Positions 21,352-30,897 of a DNA stretch of 62,057 bases are shown one piece after another (the stretch's first letter is position 1; each line of letters opens with the position of its first letter). A program made the position numbers and the translations under genes. Under the pieces are notes generated by a model. That model did no database searches. It was not told where the DNA came from and saw nothing but the letters and a program-made list of their open reading frames with translations. Origin of the DNA: an uncultured Bacteroidales bacterium (GTDB lineage Bacteria > Bacteroidota > Bacteroidia > Bacteroidales > UBA932); the NCBI GenBank assembly GCA_944323805.1, contig CALUTW010000012.1, positions 1 to 62,057 on the forward strand. The letters run 5' to 3'.

Positions 21352-22305
21352 ATGAAAAAGATATTGACAGCAATAGCCGTTGCGGCCACAGCCCTGCTCC
21401 CGGCAGAAGTCTTTGCACAGGAGTCGGCGGCCCTTCCGTTCATGAACATAATGGCAGGTCCGCGCACGGCAGCGATGGGCGGCATCTCCGCCGGTCTGGC
21501 ACCGGGAGCCTATGCCCATTTCGACAATGTTGCAGCAGTCCCGTTCAATGAGGAGACTTTTGCAGCCGGAGTATCATATGGGATGTGGCAGCCGGATGCA
21601 GCCAAAAGCCATCTTATGACAGTCGGCGGCATCTACAGGATAAATGACAGGCTCGGTGTGACATTCGGCACACTCGTCGGGGTCAACTCATCGTATGAAC
21701 TCATGGACGACAACGGAAGCATCACAGGGTCTTTCACACCGAAGGACTTCCGCATCGGGGCCGGTGTATCATACCGCGTCATAGATGACCTGTCTGTCGG
21801 AGTCGCCCTCAACTATGCACAGAGCACACTCGCTCCGAAGAGCGACCTCTACAGCACTACGATGAAGACCTTCGCAGCTGACATCCAGGTAATGTACAGG
21901 ATCAGCGATTTCGACATATCGCTCTCCGCCAACAATCTCGGGACACCTGTAAAGTCTGCCTCAGGGGAAAGCTTCAGCATTCCGATGAACGCCAAGCTTG
22001 CAGCAGGCTATGAGAACGACTTCGACGATGTGCATCATCTGTCGGCCGGAATTGAAGGAGGACTTTATTTCGGAGGCCCTTCCGCAGCCTTTGCCGCTGC
22101 AGGTGCAGAGTACATGTACAATGACATCGTCGCTGTACGTGCAGGATACCACTATGGCGGGAAAGCAAACGGCATCGCCTCCTATGCCTCAGTTGGTCTC
22201 GGAGTGAAATTCTGCGGAGTCAACATCGATGCGGCATATCTGGTCGCAGGCAAGGACTCACCGATGAAAAATACTTTCTCAGTCGGTGTAGGATATTCAT
22301 TCTGA
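21352..22305 (+). CDS. PorV/PorQ-family outer-membrane beta-barrel
   Basis: A 317-residue barrel of the FadL-like PorV/PorQ family, associated with T9SS. Signal peptide to EVFAQ; the family start ALPFMNIMAGPRTAAMGGISAG; then alternating amphipathic strands ending in an aromatic residue (VGVGYSF). PorV shuttles cargo bearing T9SS C-terminal domains to the attachment complex. The gene sits 15 bp behind a cargo-type protease, so a dedicated shuttle for that protease is plausible. The sequence alone does not separate PorV from PorQ-like relatives. A small hairpin (22346-22363) follows. Confidence 0.85.
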   Translation: MKKILTAIAVAATALLPAEVFAQESAALPFMNIMAGPRTAAMGGISAGLAPGAYAHFDNVAAVPFNEETFAAGVSYGMWQPDAAKSHLMTVGGIYRINDRLGVTFGTLVGVNSSYELMDDNGSITGSFTPKDFRIGAGVSYRVIDDLSVGVALNYAQSTLAPKSDLYSTTMKTFAADIQVMYRISDFDISLSANNLGTPVKSASGESFSIPMNAKLAAGYENDFDDVHHLSAGIEGGLYFGGPSAAFAAAGAEYMYNDIVAVRAGYHYGGKANGIASYASVGLGVKFCGVNIDAAYLVAGKDSPMKNTFSVGVGYSF

Positions 22306-22345
22306 GCCAAAGACAGGAAAACAACACTTCAATACTTATTAACCC

Positions 22346-22363
22346 TCCGGCAGCAATGCCGGA
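22346..22363. terminator. small hairpin after the PorV/PorQ-like gene
   Basis: TCCGGC and GCCGGA pair perfectly around a 6-nt loop, 40 bp past the stop codon. No strong T-run follows, so it may be a weak terminator or an RNA-processing stem before the next lipoprotein gene (22390). Confidence 0.35.
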
Positions 22364-22389
22364 ATTAACAATTCAAAATCATCAACATT

Positions 22390-23145
22390 ATGAAAGCTAT
22401 TTTCAGAAACATGCTGTCAGTCTCAATGATAGCTCTGGCAGCAACAATGGTGTCCTGCTCAAAGGATGACAATGGCGGAAACGGCGGAAACGGTGGCAAC
22501 AACAAGCCTGAGCCTGAGACATGGGCAGGAACATGGGAGATCACTTCAAGCCACACTATGGCCTTTACCGACTCTGGCGTAGCGTTTGAGGAGACTGAGA
22601 AAACAGGCACAATTACAATAGTGGATGCTGAAGAAATTATGGGAGAAGACTATGCAGGTTTATATGTAATAACAGGTTGGAGTACAGAACCGACAAATGC
22701 TGATGCTATAGCTATGGGGGTTCTCAGTGAGGATGACAATACCAGCCTCTGGGTAATGAGCGGCATACAGATTGAAAATCCTGACGCAGAAGGATATTAC
22801 AGAGCTTGGGCTGGAGTTGGTACAGATGGCATGATTATTTCAGGCCAGTACCCTGCATACACATTCGAATTCGATGGAGAGACTGCAGGAATTCCATACG
22901 AGGGAGAACTTCAAGGCGGTGGCACATTCACTATCAATGCCTTTGATCTGTTCGCATTTAACGACAGTGAACCTACTAAGGTGTGGATTACTGCAGAAGA
23001 ATCATACGCAGGCGATATTACACTGACTTTCGTATCTGACGAGGTATCTGCATCTACTGCATCAAAAGCTGCTCTCAGCACGCTGAACCCTGACTTTAAG
23101 ATGGTTTACCCTGCAAAGGTTGCAAAAGTAGCTGTTGCAAGATAA
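22390..23145 (+). CDS. surface lipoprotein
   Basis: A 251-residue lipoprotein with lipobox MVSC followed by SKDD (a good export signal) and a short Gly/Asn repeat (GGNGGNGGN). The mature domain begins WAGTWEITSSHTMAF and is beta-rich with no recognised catalytic motif. Its C-terminal stretch (LSTLNPDFKMVYPAKVAKVAVAR) is similar in character to the tails of the large lipoproteins of this locus. Codon choice in the middle is noticeably more AT-rich than in its neighbours, so it may be a later addition. It closes the plus-strand run and ends before two strong hairpins. Confidence 0.72.
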   Translation: MKAIFRNMLSVSMIALAATMVSCSKDDNGGNGGNGGNNKPEPETWAGTWEITSSHTMAFTDSGVAFEETEKTGTITIVDAEEIMGEDYAGLYVITGWSTEPTNADAIAMGVLSEDDNTSLWVMSGIQIENPDAEGYYRAWAGVGTDGMIISGQYPAYTFEFDGETAGIPYEGELQGGGTFTINAFDLFAFNDSEPTKVWITAEESYAGDITLTFVSDEVSASTASKAALSTLNPDFKMVYPAKVAKVAVAR

Positions 23146-23162
23146 CATCCACGGATGTCATT

Positions 23163-23235
23163 CCGGACAGGCGGGCCTGTCCGGGAACATTCCCGATAAT
23201 AAGAGGGCGAATTCTAAGACTTAGAATTCGTCCTC
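23163..23235. terminator. double hairpin between converging genes
   Basis: Two strong palindromes lie between converging genes. In the first, CCGGACAGGC and GCCTGTCCGG (23163-23184) form a 10-bp stem. In the second, GAGGGCGAATTCTAA and TTAGAATTCGTCCTC (23203-23235) form a 15-bp stem with one G-U pair and a 3-nt loop. They can stop the lipoprotein transcript from one side and the methyltransferase transcript from the other. Confidence 0.7.
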
Positions 23236-23271
23236 ATTCAGTTTAAAGACATGAAGATTCTGAAAGTCCCA

Positions 23272-24051
23272 TTATTTTCCTCGGAGGAGGTAGAAGCAGG
23301 ATGTCGAGAAGAAATCCCTGAGATACGGGACTGAAGCCAACAGATGCGGAAGAAGCCGGGGCTTCAGCCCGAACTTGGCCTCGTAATGCGGATTAATCAG
23401 ATAGAACCTGTGGTCGATGACCCCGAACGGAAGGGCCTGGAGAAGCTTCTCGAAAAGTTCAATCGGCAACCGTGTAGACTTGATGTCAAGCAGTTCCCTG
23501 ATACGGTAGTCCTCCTCGCCCCCAGCTTTCAGCACGAGCCTGTACAACGGGGCAGGAAGCAGATGGAAGAACGGTAGATGCGAAAGGACTCTGCTGCGGC
23601 ATATCTGCTGATGACCGCCGAAAGGCATCTGCCATGCAGGGAAAGCAATGAATGCAAGGCCTCCCGGGGCAAGATACCTGCCCACACCGGACATGAAGCC
23701 CGCCTTGTCCCCGATATGCTCCAGGACATCATGGCATATTATCAGGTCGAAAGTCGACTCGAACTCCTTGATACTGAAAATATCCGATGCTATGAATTTG
23801 CCTTCGGCACCCGCTTCGGCAAAAAAGGCCTCCGCATTGGCAATCTTGTTTGCCGCAAGGTCGACTCCTGTCACACTGCACCCAATCCGCGCGAACGGGA
23901 GAAGATTTCCTCCCTCGCCGCAGCCTATTTCAAGAACATTCATCCCGGACTCTATCCGCATGAAGTCGGACAGGTACGGGATGAAATATCTTTCGCTTGT
24001 GCTGGCAAGCTCACGGAAATACCTTGCGCGGTCTCTCTGTCTTTCCTGCAT
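23272..24051 (-). CDS. class I SAM-dependent methyltransferase
   Basis: A 259-residue methyltransferase. Motif I is NVLEIGCGEGGNLLPFA (about residues 36-52), the acidic residue after strand 2 is in VTGVDL, and motif IV is FDLIICHDVLEHI. A helical C-terminal extension (about 150-259) with FYLINPHYEAKFGLKP may define the substrate. This layout is like small-molecule or glycolipid/lipid-linked methyltransferases of the Methyltransf_11 type; the substrate is unknown. It lies 32 bp past pgi on the same strand and is probably co-transcribed with it. Confidence 0.85.
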   Translation of the reverse strand: MQERQRDRARYFRELASTSERYFIPYLSDFMRIESGMNVLEIGCGEGGNLLPFARIGCSVTGVDLAANKIANAEAFFAEAGAEGKFIASDIFSIKEFESTFDLIICHDVLEHIGDKAGFMSGVGRYLAPGGLAFIAFPAWQMPFGGHQQICRSRVLSHLPFFHLLPAPLYRLVLKAGGEEDYRIRELLDIKSTRLPIELFEKLLQALPFGVIDHRFYLINPHYEAKFGLKPRLLPHLLASVPYLRDFFSTSCFYLLRGK

Positions 24052-24083
24052 AGATAAGCATCCGTAATTTAGAGCACACGGCG

Positions 24084-25427
24084 TTATTTGCCGAGCCTCT
24101 CGTGAAGCGCCTTTGCCTGGGCCTCATAGCCAGGCTTGCCGAGAAGCGCGAACATATTCTTCTTGTAGGCTTCCACTCCCGGCTGGTTGAACGGATTGAC
24201 ACCGAGGATATAGGCGCTTACACCGCAGGATTTCTCGAAGAAATAGAACAGAGCCCCGAGGTTGTATTCGTCTATCTTCTCGATTGATACAGACAGCTGA
24301 GGTACACCGCCGTCGATATGCGCCAGCTTTGTCCCGAGCTCGGCCATTGCGTTGCACTCCTCTACATGCTTGCCTGTAAGGAAGTTGAGTCCGTCGAGAT
24401 TCTGAGGGTCATCGGAGATGGTCACACTGCGGTTGCTCTTCTCTACAGAGACTACTGTCTCCATGAGGATCCTTTCCCCGTCCTGGATGTACTGGCCCAT
24501 AGAGTGAAGGTCGGTGGTAAAGTTGACAGATGCAGGGAAGATACCCTTGCCGTCCTTGCCCTCGGACTCGCCGAAGAGCTGCTTCCACCATTCTCCCAGA
24601 TACTGGAGCTTAGGGTTGTATGATACAAGTATCTCTATCTTCTTGCCCTTGCCGTACAGGAGGTTGCGCATAGCGGCATATTCAACTGCAGGATTGGTCC
24701 TGCTTCTCTCGGCTGTAAGCCTTTCCATCTCGGCAGCTCCCTTGAGCATCGCCCTCATGTCGAAGCCTGCAAGCACTATAGGCAGGATGCCGACAGGAGT
24801 AAGGACGGAGAATCGGCCTCCGACATTGTCCTCGATGACAAACGTCCTGTAGCCCTCCTGTGTGGAAAGCGACTTGAGAGCGCCCTTATGGGCATCTGTG
24901 ACGGCTACAATACGCTCTGCAGCCTCTTTCGCTCCATAGCGGGCCTCGATATGCTGCTTGATAAGGCGGAATGCCACTGCCGGCTCCGTGGTTGTACCGG
25001 ACTTGGAGATTACGACAGCCGCCACATTCCTTTCTGCCATGAGGTCAATGAGCTCGGCAATGTATTCCTCTGAAAGGTTGTTCCCGGCAAATACGACTTC
25101 CGGAGCATCCTTCTTTGCGGCAAGCTGCTTTGCGAATGAATGTGAAAGAGCCTCGACAGCACATTTGGCCCCGAGATACGAGCCCCCTATCCCTATTACG
25201 ACGACAAGGTCCACTCCTTTTGATTTCCATGAATCACGGATTGCCTCGCAATCTGCGATAAGGGTCTCCGGTGTCTGTGTCGGGAGATGCTTCCAGCCGA
25301 GGAAGTCATTGCCGGCACCTGACTCGTTCTCAAGTACGTCAAGTGCCGAGAGAGCCTTGTCGAGATATTCCTGATATTCTGCATCTTTTACAAAGGAGCT
25401 GCAGCCTCCAAAATCTACTTTTAACAT
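24084..25427 (-). CDS. pgi: glucose-6-phosphate isomerase
   Basis: Interconverts glucose-6-phosphate and fructose-6-phosphate in glycolysis and gluconeogenesis. 447 residues, the compact bacterial form. Family motifs in order: VVVIGIGGSYLGAK, VVISKSGTTTEPA (phosphate-binding SIS motif), GGRFSVLTPVG, FPASVNFTTDLHSMGQ and a C-terminal NPFNQPGVEAYKK with the catalytic Lys region. A consensus Bacteroidetes promoter (25451-25480) lies just upstream. The start MLKVDFGGCSSFV is supported by promoter spacing. Confidence 0.97.
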   Translation of the reverse strand: MLKVDFGGCSSFVKDAEYQEYLDKALSALDVLENESGAGNDFLGWKHLPTQTPETLIADCEAIRDSWKSKGVDLVVVIGIGGSYLGAKCAVEALSHSFAKQLAAKKDAPEVVFAGNNLSEEYIAELIDLMAERNVAAVVISKSGTTTEPAVAFRLIKQHIEARYGAKEAAERIVAVTDAHKGALKSLSTQEGYRTFVIEDNVGGRFSVLTPVGILPIVLAGFDMRAMLKGAAEMERLTAERSRTNPAVEYAAMRNLLYGKGKKIEILVSYNPKLQYLGEWWKQLFGESEGKDGKGIFPASVNFTTDLHSMGQYIQDGERILMETVVSVEKSNRSVTISDDPQNLDGLNFLTGKHVEECNAMAELGTKLAHIDGGVPQLSVSIEKIDEYNLGALFYFFEKSCGVSAYILGVNPFNQPGVEAYKKNMFALLGKPGYEAQAKALHERLGK

Positions 25428-25450
25428 AGCTATTAGTTTTTTGAATATTG

Positions 25451-25480
25451 CAAAATTAACGTTTTTTTGGCAATAACAAG
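25451..25480 (-). promoter_or_regulatory. pgi promoter
   Basis: Minus strand: TTG (25477-25479), 18 bp, then TAATTTTG (25451-25458), an exact TAnnTTTG box. Transcription would start near 25445, about 18 nt before the pgi ATG. Confidence 0.65.
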
Positions 25481-25517
25481 TACCTGACAGTAACCTTTGT
25501 TCATTGCCGGAATCCTG

Positions 25518-26780
25518 TCACTTCACATCGATGATTTCATCAAGGGATGTGGAATATCTGCGGGAACGGTGCTCGCTCCTGATACCGTCGGTATAGTCTC
25601 CTGAACGCTGGGAAGCCAGACGGATAAGGTTGTGGCCGGAGCTGTTTACCTTGTCCATCACGCCAGATATGGCATCCTGTCTTTTTCTCAGCCCGACATC
25701 ATACCCGAACATGGGAAGCTGCACGGCATCGGAATCAACGATTTCATCGACGATGACACCGGCCTTCTTGTACTGGTAATCCGGCTTGAATATCATATCG
25801 AAGCATTTCAATGAGGCGGAGACTATTTCCTGCGTACTGCATGCGGCAGCCGGAAGACGGAGAGACACGGACGGGAAATACTGGGGCAGGTCGTTCCGGA
25901 ACCGGTTGGTATACAGGAATACAGTTACCTGCTCCGCAGCCGATTTCTCCTCCCTGAGCTTCTGTGCGCACTTTGCCGCGAAGTCCGCCACGCGGGAGGC
26001 TATCTCAGACCTGTCCGTCAGCATCTCCGCGAAAGACCTGGACGTGCATATCGACTTGCGTTTGTCGTGCCTGTCGTCATCCACGCATGGCCGGCCATTG
26101 AGTTCAAGCCAGGTCCTTACCCCATGCAGCATATAATGCTCCCTGATCCATTCCTCCGGCTTGCGGCTATAGTCCAGAGCTGTCCTGATGCATTTCTCTT
26201 CCATCCTGACGGAAAGCCTGCGGCCTATGCCCCAGACCTCCTTTATCGGGGTAAGGGACAGAGCCTTGATGCGTTTTTCCTCATTGTCAATCATGCATAC
26301 CCCCCTGTATCCGGGGTACTTCTTGGCAAAATGGCTGGCAATCTTGGCAAGGGTCCTGGTCGGAGCGATTCCTATGCTTACCGGTATCCCTACCCATTTC
26401 CGGATTTTCCTGACAAGCTCCGCCGAGATGTCCGCCACACGGCTGTTGTCCATGCCTTCCATGCACAGGAACGCCTCGTCAATGGAATATATCTCTATTT
26501 TCGGGACCGCATCGGCAAGTATCGACATTACTCTGGCAGACAGGTCCCCGTACAATGTATAGTTGGAGGAGCAGGCAATCAGCCTGCCGGCCTTTACCAT
26601 GTCCCTGACCTGATAGAACGGTGTACCCATCTTTATCCCCATAGCCTTGCTTTCGTTGCTGCGCGCCACCACACACCCGTCATTGTTGGACAGCACCACG
26701 ACAGCCTTGCCTTCAAGCTGGGGCCGGAAGACCCGCTCGCAGGAGACAAAGAAGTTGTTGCAGTCGACAAGGGCGTACAT
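25518..26780 (-). CDS. umuC: Y-family DNA polymerase V catalytic subunit UmuC
   Basis: Translesion polymerase, 420 residues. Visible: the N-terminal MYALVDCNNFFVSCERVF with the first catalytic Asp, the NNDGCVVARSNESKAMG steric-gate/finger region, the catalytic EIYSIDEAFL, the helix-hairpin-helix region (PIKEVWGIGRRL), and the little-finger domain (about 240-350) with a UmuC-type C-terminus. The start lies 1 bp after the umuD stop, so the pair is one operon. Length and motif content are normal. Confidence 0.96.
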   Translation of the reverse strand: MYALVDCNNFFVSCERVFRPQLEGKAVVVLSNNDGCVVARSNESKAMGIKMGTPFYQVRDMVKAGRLIACSSNYTLYGDLSARVMSILADAVPKIEIYSIDEAFLCMEGMDNSRVADISAELVRKIRKWVGIPVSIGIAPTRTLAKIASHFAKKYPGYRGVCMIDNEEKRIKALSLTPIKEVWGIGRRLSVRMEEKCIRTALDYSRKPEEWIREHYMLHGVRTWLELNGRPCVDDDRHDKRKSICTSRSFAEMLTDRSEIASRVADFAAKCAQKLREEKSAAEQVTVFLYTNRFRNDLPQYFPSVSLRLPAAACSTQEIVSASLKCFDMIFKPDYQYKKAGVIVDEIVDSDAVQLPMFGYDVGLRKRQDAISGVMDKVNSSGHNLIRLASQRSGDYTDGIRSEHRSRRYSTSLDEIIDVK

Positions 26781-26781
26781 G

Positions 26782-27228
26782 CTATTTCCTGTAGGTCTTT
26801 TTTATCACATATGTCACGACTCCCCACACAGAGAATGATGAGGCATCGGATATCTCTATCGCGGGATATGACCTGTTTGCCGGCACGAGCCATACCCTGC
26901 CCGGGACTTCAGTCCCGTCTTCCGATGCAGGATTCCTGAAGGACAGGTATTTCAAGGTGAACTCCCCGTCCACGAAACATACGCACATATCCCCTTCCCC
27001 GGCTTCTATTGATTTGTCTATCACAAGGATATCCCCCTCCTCGACCCCGGCATCTATCATGGAGTCCCCCACCACACGTCCATAGAATGTGGCCGCAGGA
27101 TGGCGGACCAGCTCCCTGTTCAGGTCGATGCACGGATTCATATAGTCCTGGGCCGGCGACGGGAAGCCCGCATGGATTCCCTCAACCGCCATCGGAGCCA
27201 GTCCGGCGTCATTATTTTCTGTCGTCAT
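26782..27228 (-). CDS. umuD: UmuD-type S24 protease subunit
   Basis: Self-cleaving partner of UmuC, 148 residues. The cleavage-site segment HAGFPSPAQDYMN places the scissile bond at Ala20-Gly21. The nucleophile is Ser56 (VVGDSMIDAG) and the general base is Lys93 (EFTLKYL), with the same spacing as E. coli UmuD Ser60/Lys97. It has no DNA-binding domain, so it is UmuD rather than LexA. First gene of the umuDC operon; a TAATTTTG box lies 28 bp before the start. No LexA-type operator could be recognised. Confidence 0.95.
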   Translation of the reverse strand: MTTENNDAGLAPMAVEGIHAGFPSPAQDYMNPCIDLNRELVRHPAATFYGRVVGDSMIDAGVEEGDILVIDKSIEAGEGDMCVCFVDGEFTLKYLSFRNPASEDGTEVPGRVWLVPANRSYPAIEISDASSFSVWGVVTYVIKKTYRK

Positions 27229-27255
27229 TATATTTCCCTTTCCTTACATCCGATA

Positions 27256-27263
27256 CAAAATTA
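27256..27263 (-). promoter_or_regulatory. umuDC -7 box
   Basis: TAATTTTG on the minus strand exactly fits TAnnTTTG, 28 bp upstream of the umuD start. No convincing TTG lies 19-21 bp before it, which would fit a regulated promoter needing an activator or de-repression (inference). Confidence 0.4.
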
Positions 27264-27335
27264 GCAATTGTCGTCATATGCATCCCATAATTTCACCAAA
27301 AATACCTATCTTCGCAAGGATGTAAAATTGTCTTT

Positions 27336-28907
27336 ATGAGAAACTATTATATTTCAGACACTCTTTCAAGGAGGAAAGAGCTGTTCACACCGATCAATCC
27401 GGGACATGTCGGACTCTATGTCTGCGGCCCGACAGTATATGGAGATGCGCATCTCGGCCACGCCAGACCAGGAGTGACATACGATGTATTCGTAAGGCTG
27501 ATGAGACACCTCGGCTACAAGGTACGCTATGTCAGGAATATTACCGATGTGGGGCATCTCGAGCATGACTCCGATGACGGGGAGGACAAGATAGCAAAGA
27601 AGGCGCGGCTCGAGCAGCTGGAGCCGATGGAAGTCGTGCAGACCTATACGCTGAGATACCATGAGGCGATGAGGATGCTGAATGTAGCCCCTCCGTCGAT
27701 CGAGCCGAGGGCCTCGGGACATATCATTGAGCAGATTGCGCTTGTGCAGAAGATCCTGGACGCAGGTTATGCTTATATCAGCAACGGTTCGGTATATTTC
27801 GATGTGCAGAAATACGACAGGGACCACAGGTACGGGATACTTTCCGGTAGGACGCTCGACGAGACGAAGGAAGGGACGCGCTCTCTGGACGGCCAGGATG
27901 ACAAGCATGCACCGTACGACTTCGCCCTGTGGAAGAAGGCATCGCCCGAACATATCATGAAATGGCCGTCGCCATGGAGCGAAGGTTTCCCGGGATGGCA
28001 TCTCGAATGTTCGGCAATGAGCGAGAAATACCTCGGGAAAGACTTTGACATACACGGGGGCGGGATGGACCTGATGTTCCCGCATCATGAATGCGAGCTT
28101 GCGCAGAATACGGCTTCCAGAGGGACAGGCGGCGTGAGGTACTGGATGCACAACAATATGATTACCATCAACGGCAAGAAGATGGGCAAGTCTCTCGGGA
28201 ACTTCATCACGTTAGAGGAGCTCTTTACCGGCTCGCACAAGCTTCTTGCACAGGCATACAGCCCTATGACGATAAGGTTCTTCATCCTTCAGGCACACTA
28301 CCGGAGCACGCTGGACTTCAGCAATGAGGCCCTGCAGGCAGCCGAGAAAGGGCTCAGGAGGGTAATGCAGGCAGCAAAGGACCTGCGCGAGATGGCATCG
28401 GCAGCCGGTGTCGCCAGCCCTGTAAAAGGCACGGGGGGACACGGGGCCAATGAACTGGCATACGGGGAATTCATCACGGATATCGCTCCGGAAGAAGGCC
28501 AGGCGCCAGAGGGAGCCGGCAGCGAGACGGCTGCAATCATAGAAAATGTCTATAACGCTCTTTGCGATGACCTCAACACACCTGTCGCACTTTCACATGT
28601 CTTCGATGCTGTCCGCATCATCAATTCCGCCAAGGAGAAGAAGACGGTACTCGGGAAGGGAGACCTGTCCGCACTGCTCAGGCTGTTCGATGACATAGTG
28701 TCCGGCGTTCTCGGACTGAGGGACGAGGATGCCGCCGGAGGAAAGGCCGAGAAGATAATAGACGGCCTGATGGGAATGGTAATAGAGGAGAGGAAAGCCG
28801 CCAAGGAGGCAAAGGACTGGGCGACAAGCGACAGGATAAGGGACAGCCTGAAAGCTCTCGGCATACAGCTGAAGGATACGAAAGACGGTACAGAATGGAG
28901 CTATTGA
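27336..28907 (+). CDS. cysS: cysteinyl-tRNA synthetase
   Basis: Class I aminoacyl-tRNA synthetase charging tRNA-Cys. Visible: [21 protein letters not shown] with zinc ligand Cys and the HIGH-type HLGH, the [10 protein letters not shown] zinc/cysteine site, HHECELAQ, and the KMSKS-type KMGKSLGNF. The C-terminal helical domain (about 360-523) contains an extra Gly/Ala-rich stretch (about 375-410), making it longer (523 residues) than many homologues. The exodeoxyribonuclease gene begins 4 bp after its stop. Confidence 0.97.
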   Translation: MRNYYISDTLSRRKELFTPINPGHVGLYVCGPTVYGDAHLGHARPGVTYDVFVRLMRHLGYKVRYVRNITDVGHLEHDSDDGEDKIAKKARLEQLEPMEVVQTYTLRYHEAMRMLNVAPPSIEPRASGHIIEQIALVQKILDAGYAYISNGSVYFDVQKYDRDHRYGILSGRTLDETKEGTRSLDGQDDKHAPYDFALWKKASPEHIMKWPSPWSEGFPGWHLECSAMSEKYLGKDFDIHGGGMDLMFPHHECELAQNTASRGTGGVRYWMHNNMITINGKKMGKSLGNFITLEELFTGSHKLLAQAYSPMTIRFFILQAHYRSTLDFSNEALQAAEKGLRRVMQAAKDLREMASAAGVASPVKGTGGHGANELAYGEFITDIAPEEGQAPEGAGSETAAIIENVYNALCDDLNTPVALSHVFDAVRIINSAKEKKTVLGKGDLSALLRLFDDIVSGVLGLRDEDAAGGKAEKIIDGLMGMVIEERKAAKEAKDWATSDRIRDSLKALGIQLKDTKDGTEWSY

Positions 28908-28911
28908 CAAT

Positions 28912-29664
28912 ATGAGATTCATTTCATGGAATGTGAACGGGCTGCGCGCCTGTTGTGAAAAGGGGTTCAGGGAAAGTTTCAGGGCACTTGATGCCGACTT
29001 CTTCTGCCTGCAGGAGACAAAGATGCAGGCAGGACAGCTGGACCTGGAGTTTGACGGGTACAGGTCATACTGGAACTATGCCGAGAAAAAAGGCTACTCG
29101 GGCACCGCGATATTCACAAGGCATGAACCGCTGTCCGTATCATACGGGATGGGGATTGAGGAACACGACCATGAAGGGAGGGTCATTACCCTGGAGATGC
29201 CCGATTTCTATCTTGTGAACGTATATACGCCCAATTCCCAGGATGAACTCGCGAGACTGGACTACAGGATGAGATGGGACGACGACTTCCGCAGCTATCT
29301 GCTCGGGCTCGAAAAGAGCAAGCCTGTGGCAGTATGCGGCGACATGAATGTCGCACACAAGGAAATCGACCTCAAGAATCCTGCGACAAACAGGAGGAAC
29401 GCCGGATTTACCGATGAGGAGCGGGAAAAATTCTCCGAGCTCCTGGACAGCGGATTTACAGACACATTCAGATATTTCTACCCTGACGCAGAAGGCGTCT
29501 ATTCCTGGTGGTCCTACAGGTTCAGGTCACGCGAAAGGAACACGGGGTGGCGCATAGATTATTTCCTTGTCTCGGAGGGGCTGAAAGACAGACTGGCCGG
29601 AGCCTCGATACATAACGGGATTCTCGGTTCGGATCACTGCCCTGTGGAGATGGACCTGCGCTAA
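28912..29664 (+). CDS. xth: exodeoxyribonuclease III / AP endonuclease
   Basis: Base-excision repair nuclease of the exonuclease-endonuclease-phosphatase fold, 250 residues. Motifs: [11 protein letters not shown] (Asn), FCLQETKM (metal Glu), [23 protein letters not shown] (Asp/Asn), [17 protein letters not shown] and the catalytic GSDHCPVEM. It lies 4 bp after cysS (same strand) and overlaps the last 4 bp of the converging flippase-like gene, so no terminator fits between them. Confidence 0.95.
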   Translation: MRFISWNVNGLRACCEKGFRESFRALDADFFCLQETKMQAGQLDLEFDGYRSYWNYAEKKGYSGTAIFTRHEPLSVSYGMGIEEHDHEGRVITLEMPDFYLVNVYTPNSQDELARLDYRMRWDDDFRSYLLGLEKSKPVAVCGDMNVAHKEIDLKNPATNRRNAGFTDEEREKFSELLDSGFTDTFRYFYPDAEGVYSWWSYRFRSRERNTGWRIDYFLVSEGLKDRLAGASIHNGILGSDHCPVEMDLR

Positions 29665-30743
29665 GGCCTGCCGTCAGTATCCGGATGCAGGGTCTCGTAA
29701 AGATATGAGGCTCCGCCGCAAAGTGCCATCGTGATTGCCTGGGATTCATGGGAAAGTGTCGCAAAGATGATTCCCTGCTCGAATGGGATGCCGTAGATTA
29801 CAGACAGGGCAAGCGACACGATATAATGGAATGAGCCGAATCCTCCGGGGACAGGAACAAGCCAGCCCACGCTGCCCGCAATCATCAGGAAAAGCGAATC
29901 CACCGGACCGAGTCCGTCAAGACCCGGCAGGGCCAGCATTGTGGAGGCGCTCATCAGCCAGTACATGGCCCAGATAAGCAATGTGTATATCAGGAACGGG
30001 AGTTTGCGTTTCATCCGGAAGAAACTGGCAAACCCCTGCACAAGCCCGGTAAAGACTCCGCATATCTTCCCGAAAAACGCATTCTTCTCCCGGAGTGCGA
30101 TTATTCGCCATATGGCAAGCGCGACGAGAATGATGATGCCGAGAACAATCCACCAGATACTGAAATTGACAGTATGGGCAATCGGACGCCACATCTTCTC
30201 GAGAAAGAAACCTCCGAATTCCGACCATTTGAAAAGAAGCATCAGGAAAAGGAACAGGAACATGACAATCATGTCCCATGACCGTTCCAGGACCACTGTC
30301 CCAAGCACCTTGTCATACGATGCCTTCCTCTTGTACGGCATCGGGCCTCCAGGCTGTCCGGCAGCATCCCCGGCACATTGCATCTCAGGATTCCCGGGCA
30401 AGGTCTCCGGGGCCGAATTCTTTGTGATGAAACCGCAACGGACGAATTCCCCTATGCGAGGGAATACGAAATTGGCGATATAGCCTATATTCACGGCATT
30501 GAATGCCGTCCTTTTCCGGATACTGCCATCTATCGGAAGCAATATCTCCCTCCAGCGCAGCCCCCTGAGCCAGAAGGCAAGGATGCTGGCTGCCATAGAC
30601 AGGACAATGAACCCCCAGCGGCAAGTCCTCAGGCCGCGGACGAATTCATCCCATTTCACTTCCCTGAATGAGAAATAGAGAAGGACAGCCGCCAACACGA
30701 GCGAAAGAGCATATTTTATGATTTTCCTTATCCTGGTACCCAT
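29661..30743 (-). CDS. YbhN/LPG-synthase-TM family membrane protein
   Basis: A 360-residue integral membrane protein with about eight hydrophobic segments. The family signature region [14 protein letters not shown]...[26 protein letters not shown] is followed by [11 protein letters not shown] and a late [20 protein letters not shown]. This is the flippase-like UPF0104 domain also found in lysylphosphatidylglycerol synthases; the catalytic aminoacyl-transfer domain is absent. It probably moves a lipid or lipid-linked sugar; the substrate is unknown. A hydrophilic insert (about 112-135) has low-complexity Gly/Pro/Ala. The stop overlaps xth by 4 bp. Confidence 0.88.
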   Translation of the reverse strand: MGTRIRKIIKYALSLVLAAVLLYFSFREVKWDEFVRGLRTCRWGFIVLSMAASILAFWLRGLRWREILLPIDGSIRKRTAFNAVNIGYIANFVFPRIGEFVRCGFITKNSAPETLPGNPEMQCAGDAAGQPGGPMPYKRKASYDKVLGTVVLERSWDMIVMFLFLFLMLLFKWSEFGGFFLEKMWRPIAHTVNFSIWWIVLGIIILVALAIWRIIALREKNAFFGKICGVFTGLVQGFASFFRMKRKLPFLIYTLLIWAMYWLMSASTMLALPGLDGLGPVDSLFLMIAGSVGWLVPVPGGFGSFHYIVSLALSVIYGIPFEQGIIFATLSHESQAITMALCGGASYLYETLHPDTDGRP

Positions 30744-30859
30744 CTGTCACCATCCTATGCCGCATATCCGATAAATCCCGTCCTTCCCTCCGCCGGCATA
30801 GCGGAGGGCAAAGTTACACAAAAAGTAAGACAGTCATCTGCTTTTACGGTTGTTTTTGC

Positions 30860-30867
30860 TAACTTTG
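30860..30867 (+). promoter_or_regulatory. -7 box that fixes the kinase start
   Basis: TAACTTTG exactly matches the Bacteroidetes -7 element. It lies downstream of the upstream-most possible start (a TTG at 30850) and 30 bp before the ATG at 30898, so translation most likely starts at 30898. No good -33 TTG is present. Confidence 0.5.
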
Positions 30868-30897
30868 TATGGATTTTGCCATTTAAACCGAAAGAGT

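Noticed and set aside
26782..27228. LexA repressor
   Set aside because: No N-terminal winged-helix domain; the short N-terminus with HAGFPSPAQDY and the umuC neighbour show it is UmuD.
30850..30897. Upstream TTG start for the PfkB-family kinase
   Set aside because: It lies before a TAACTTTG promoter box at 30860, and the family N-terminus begins at the ATG at 30898.
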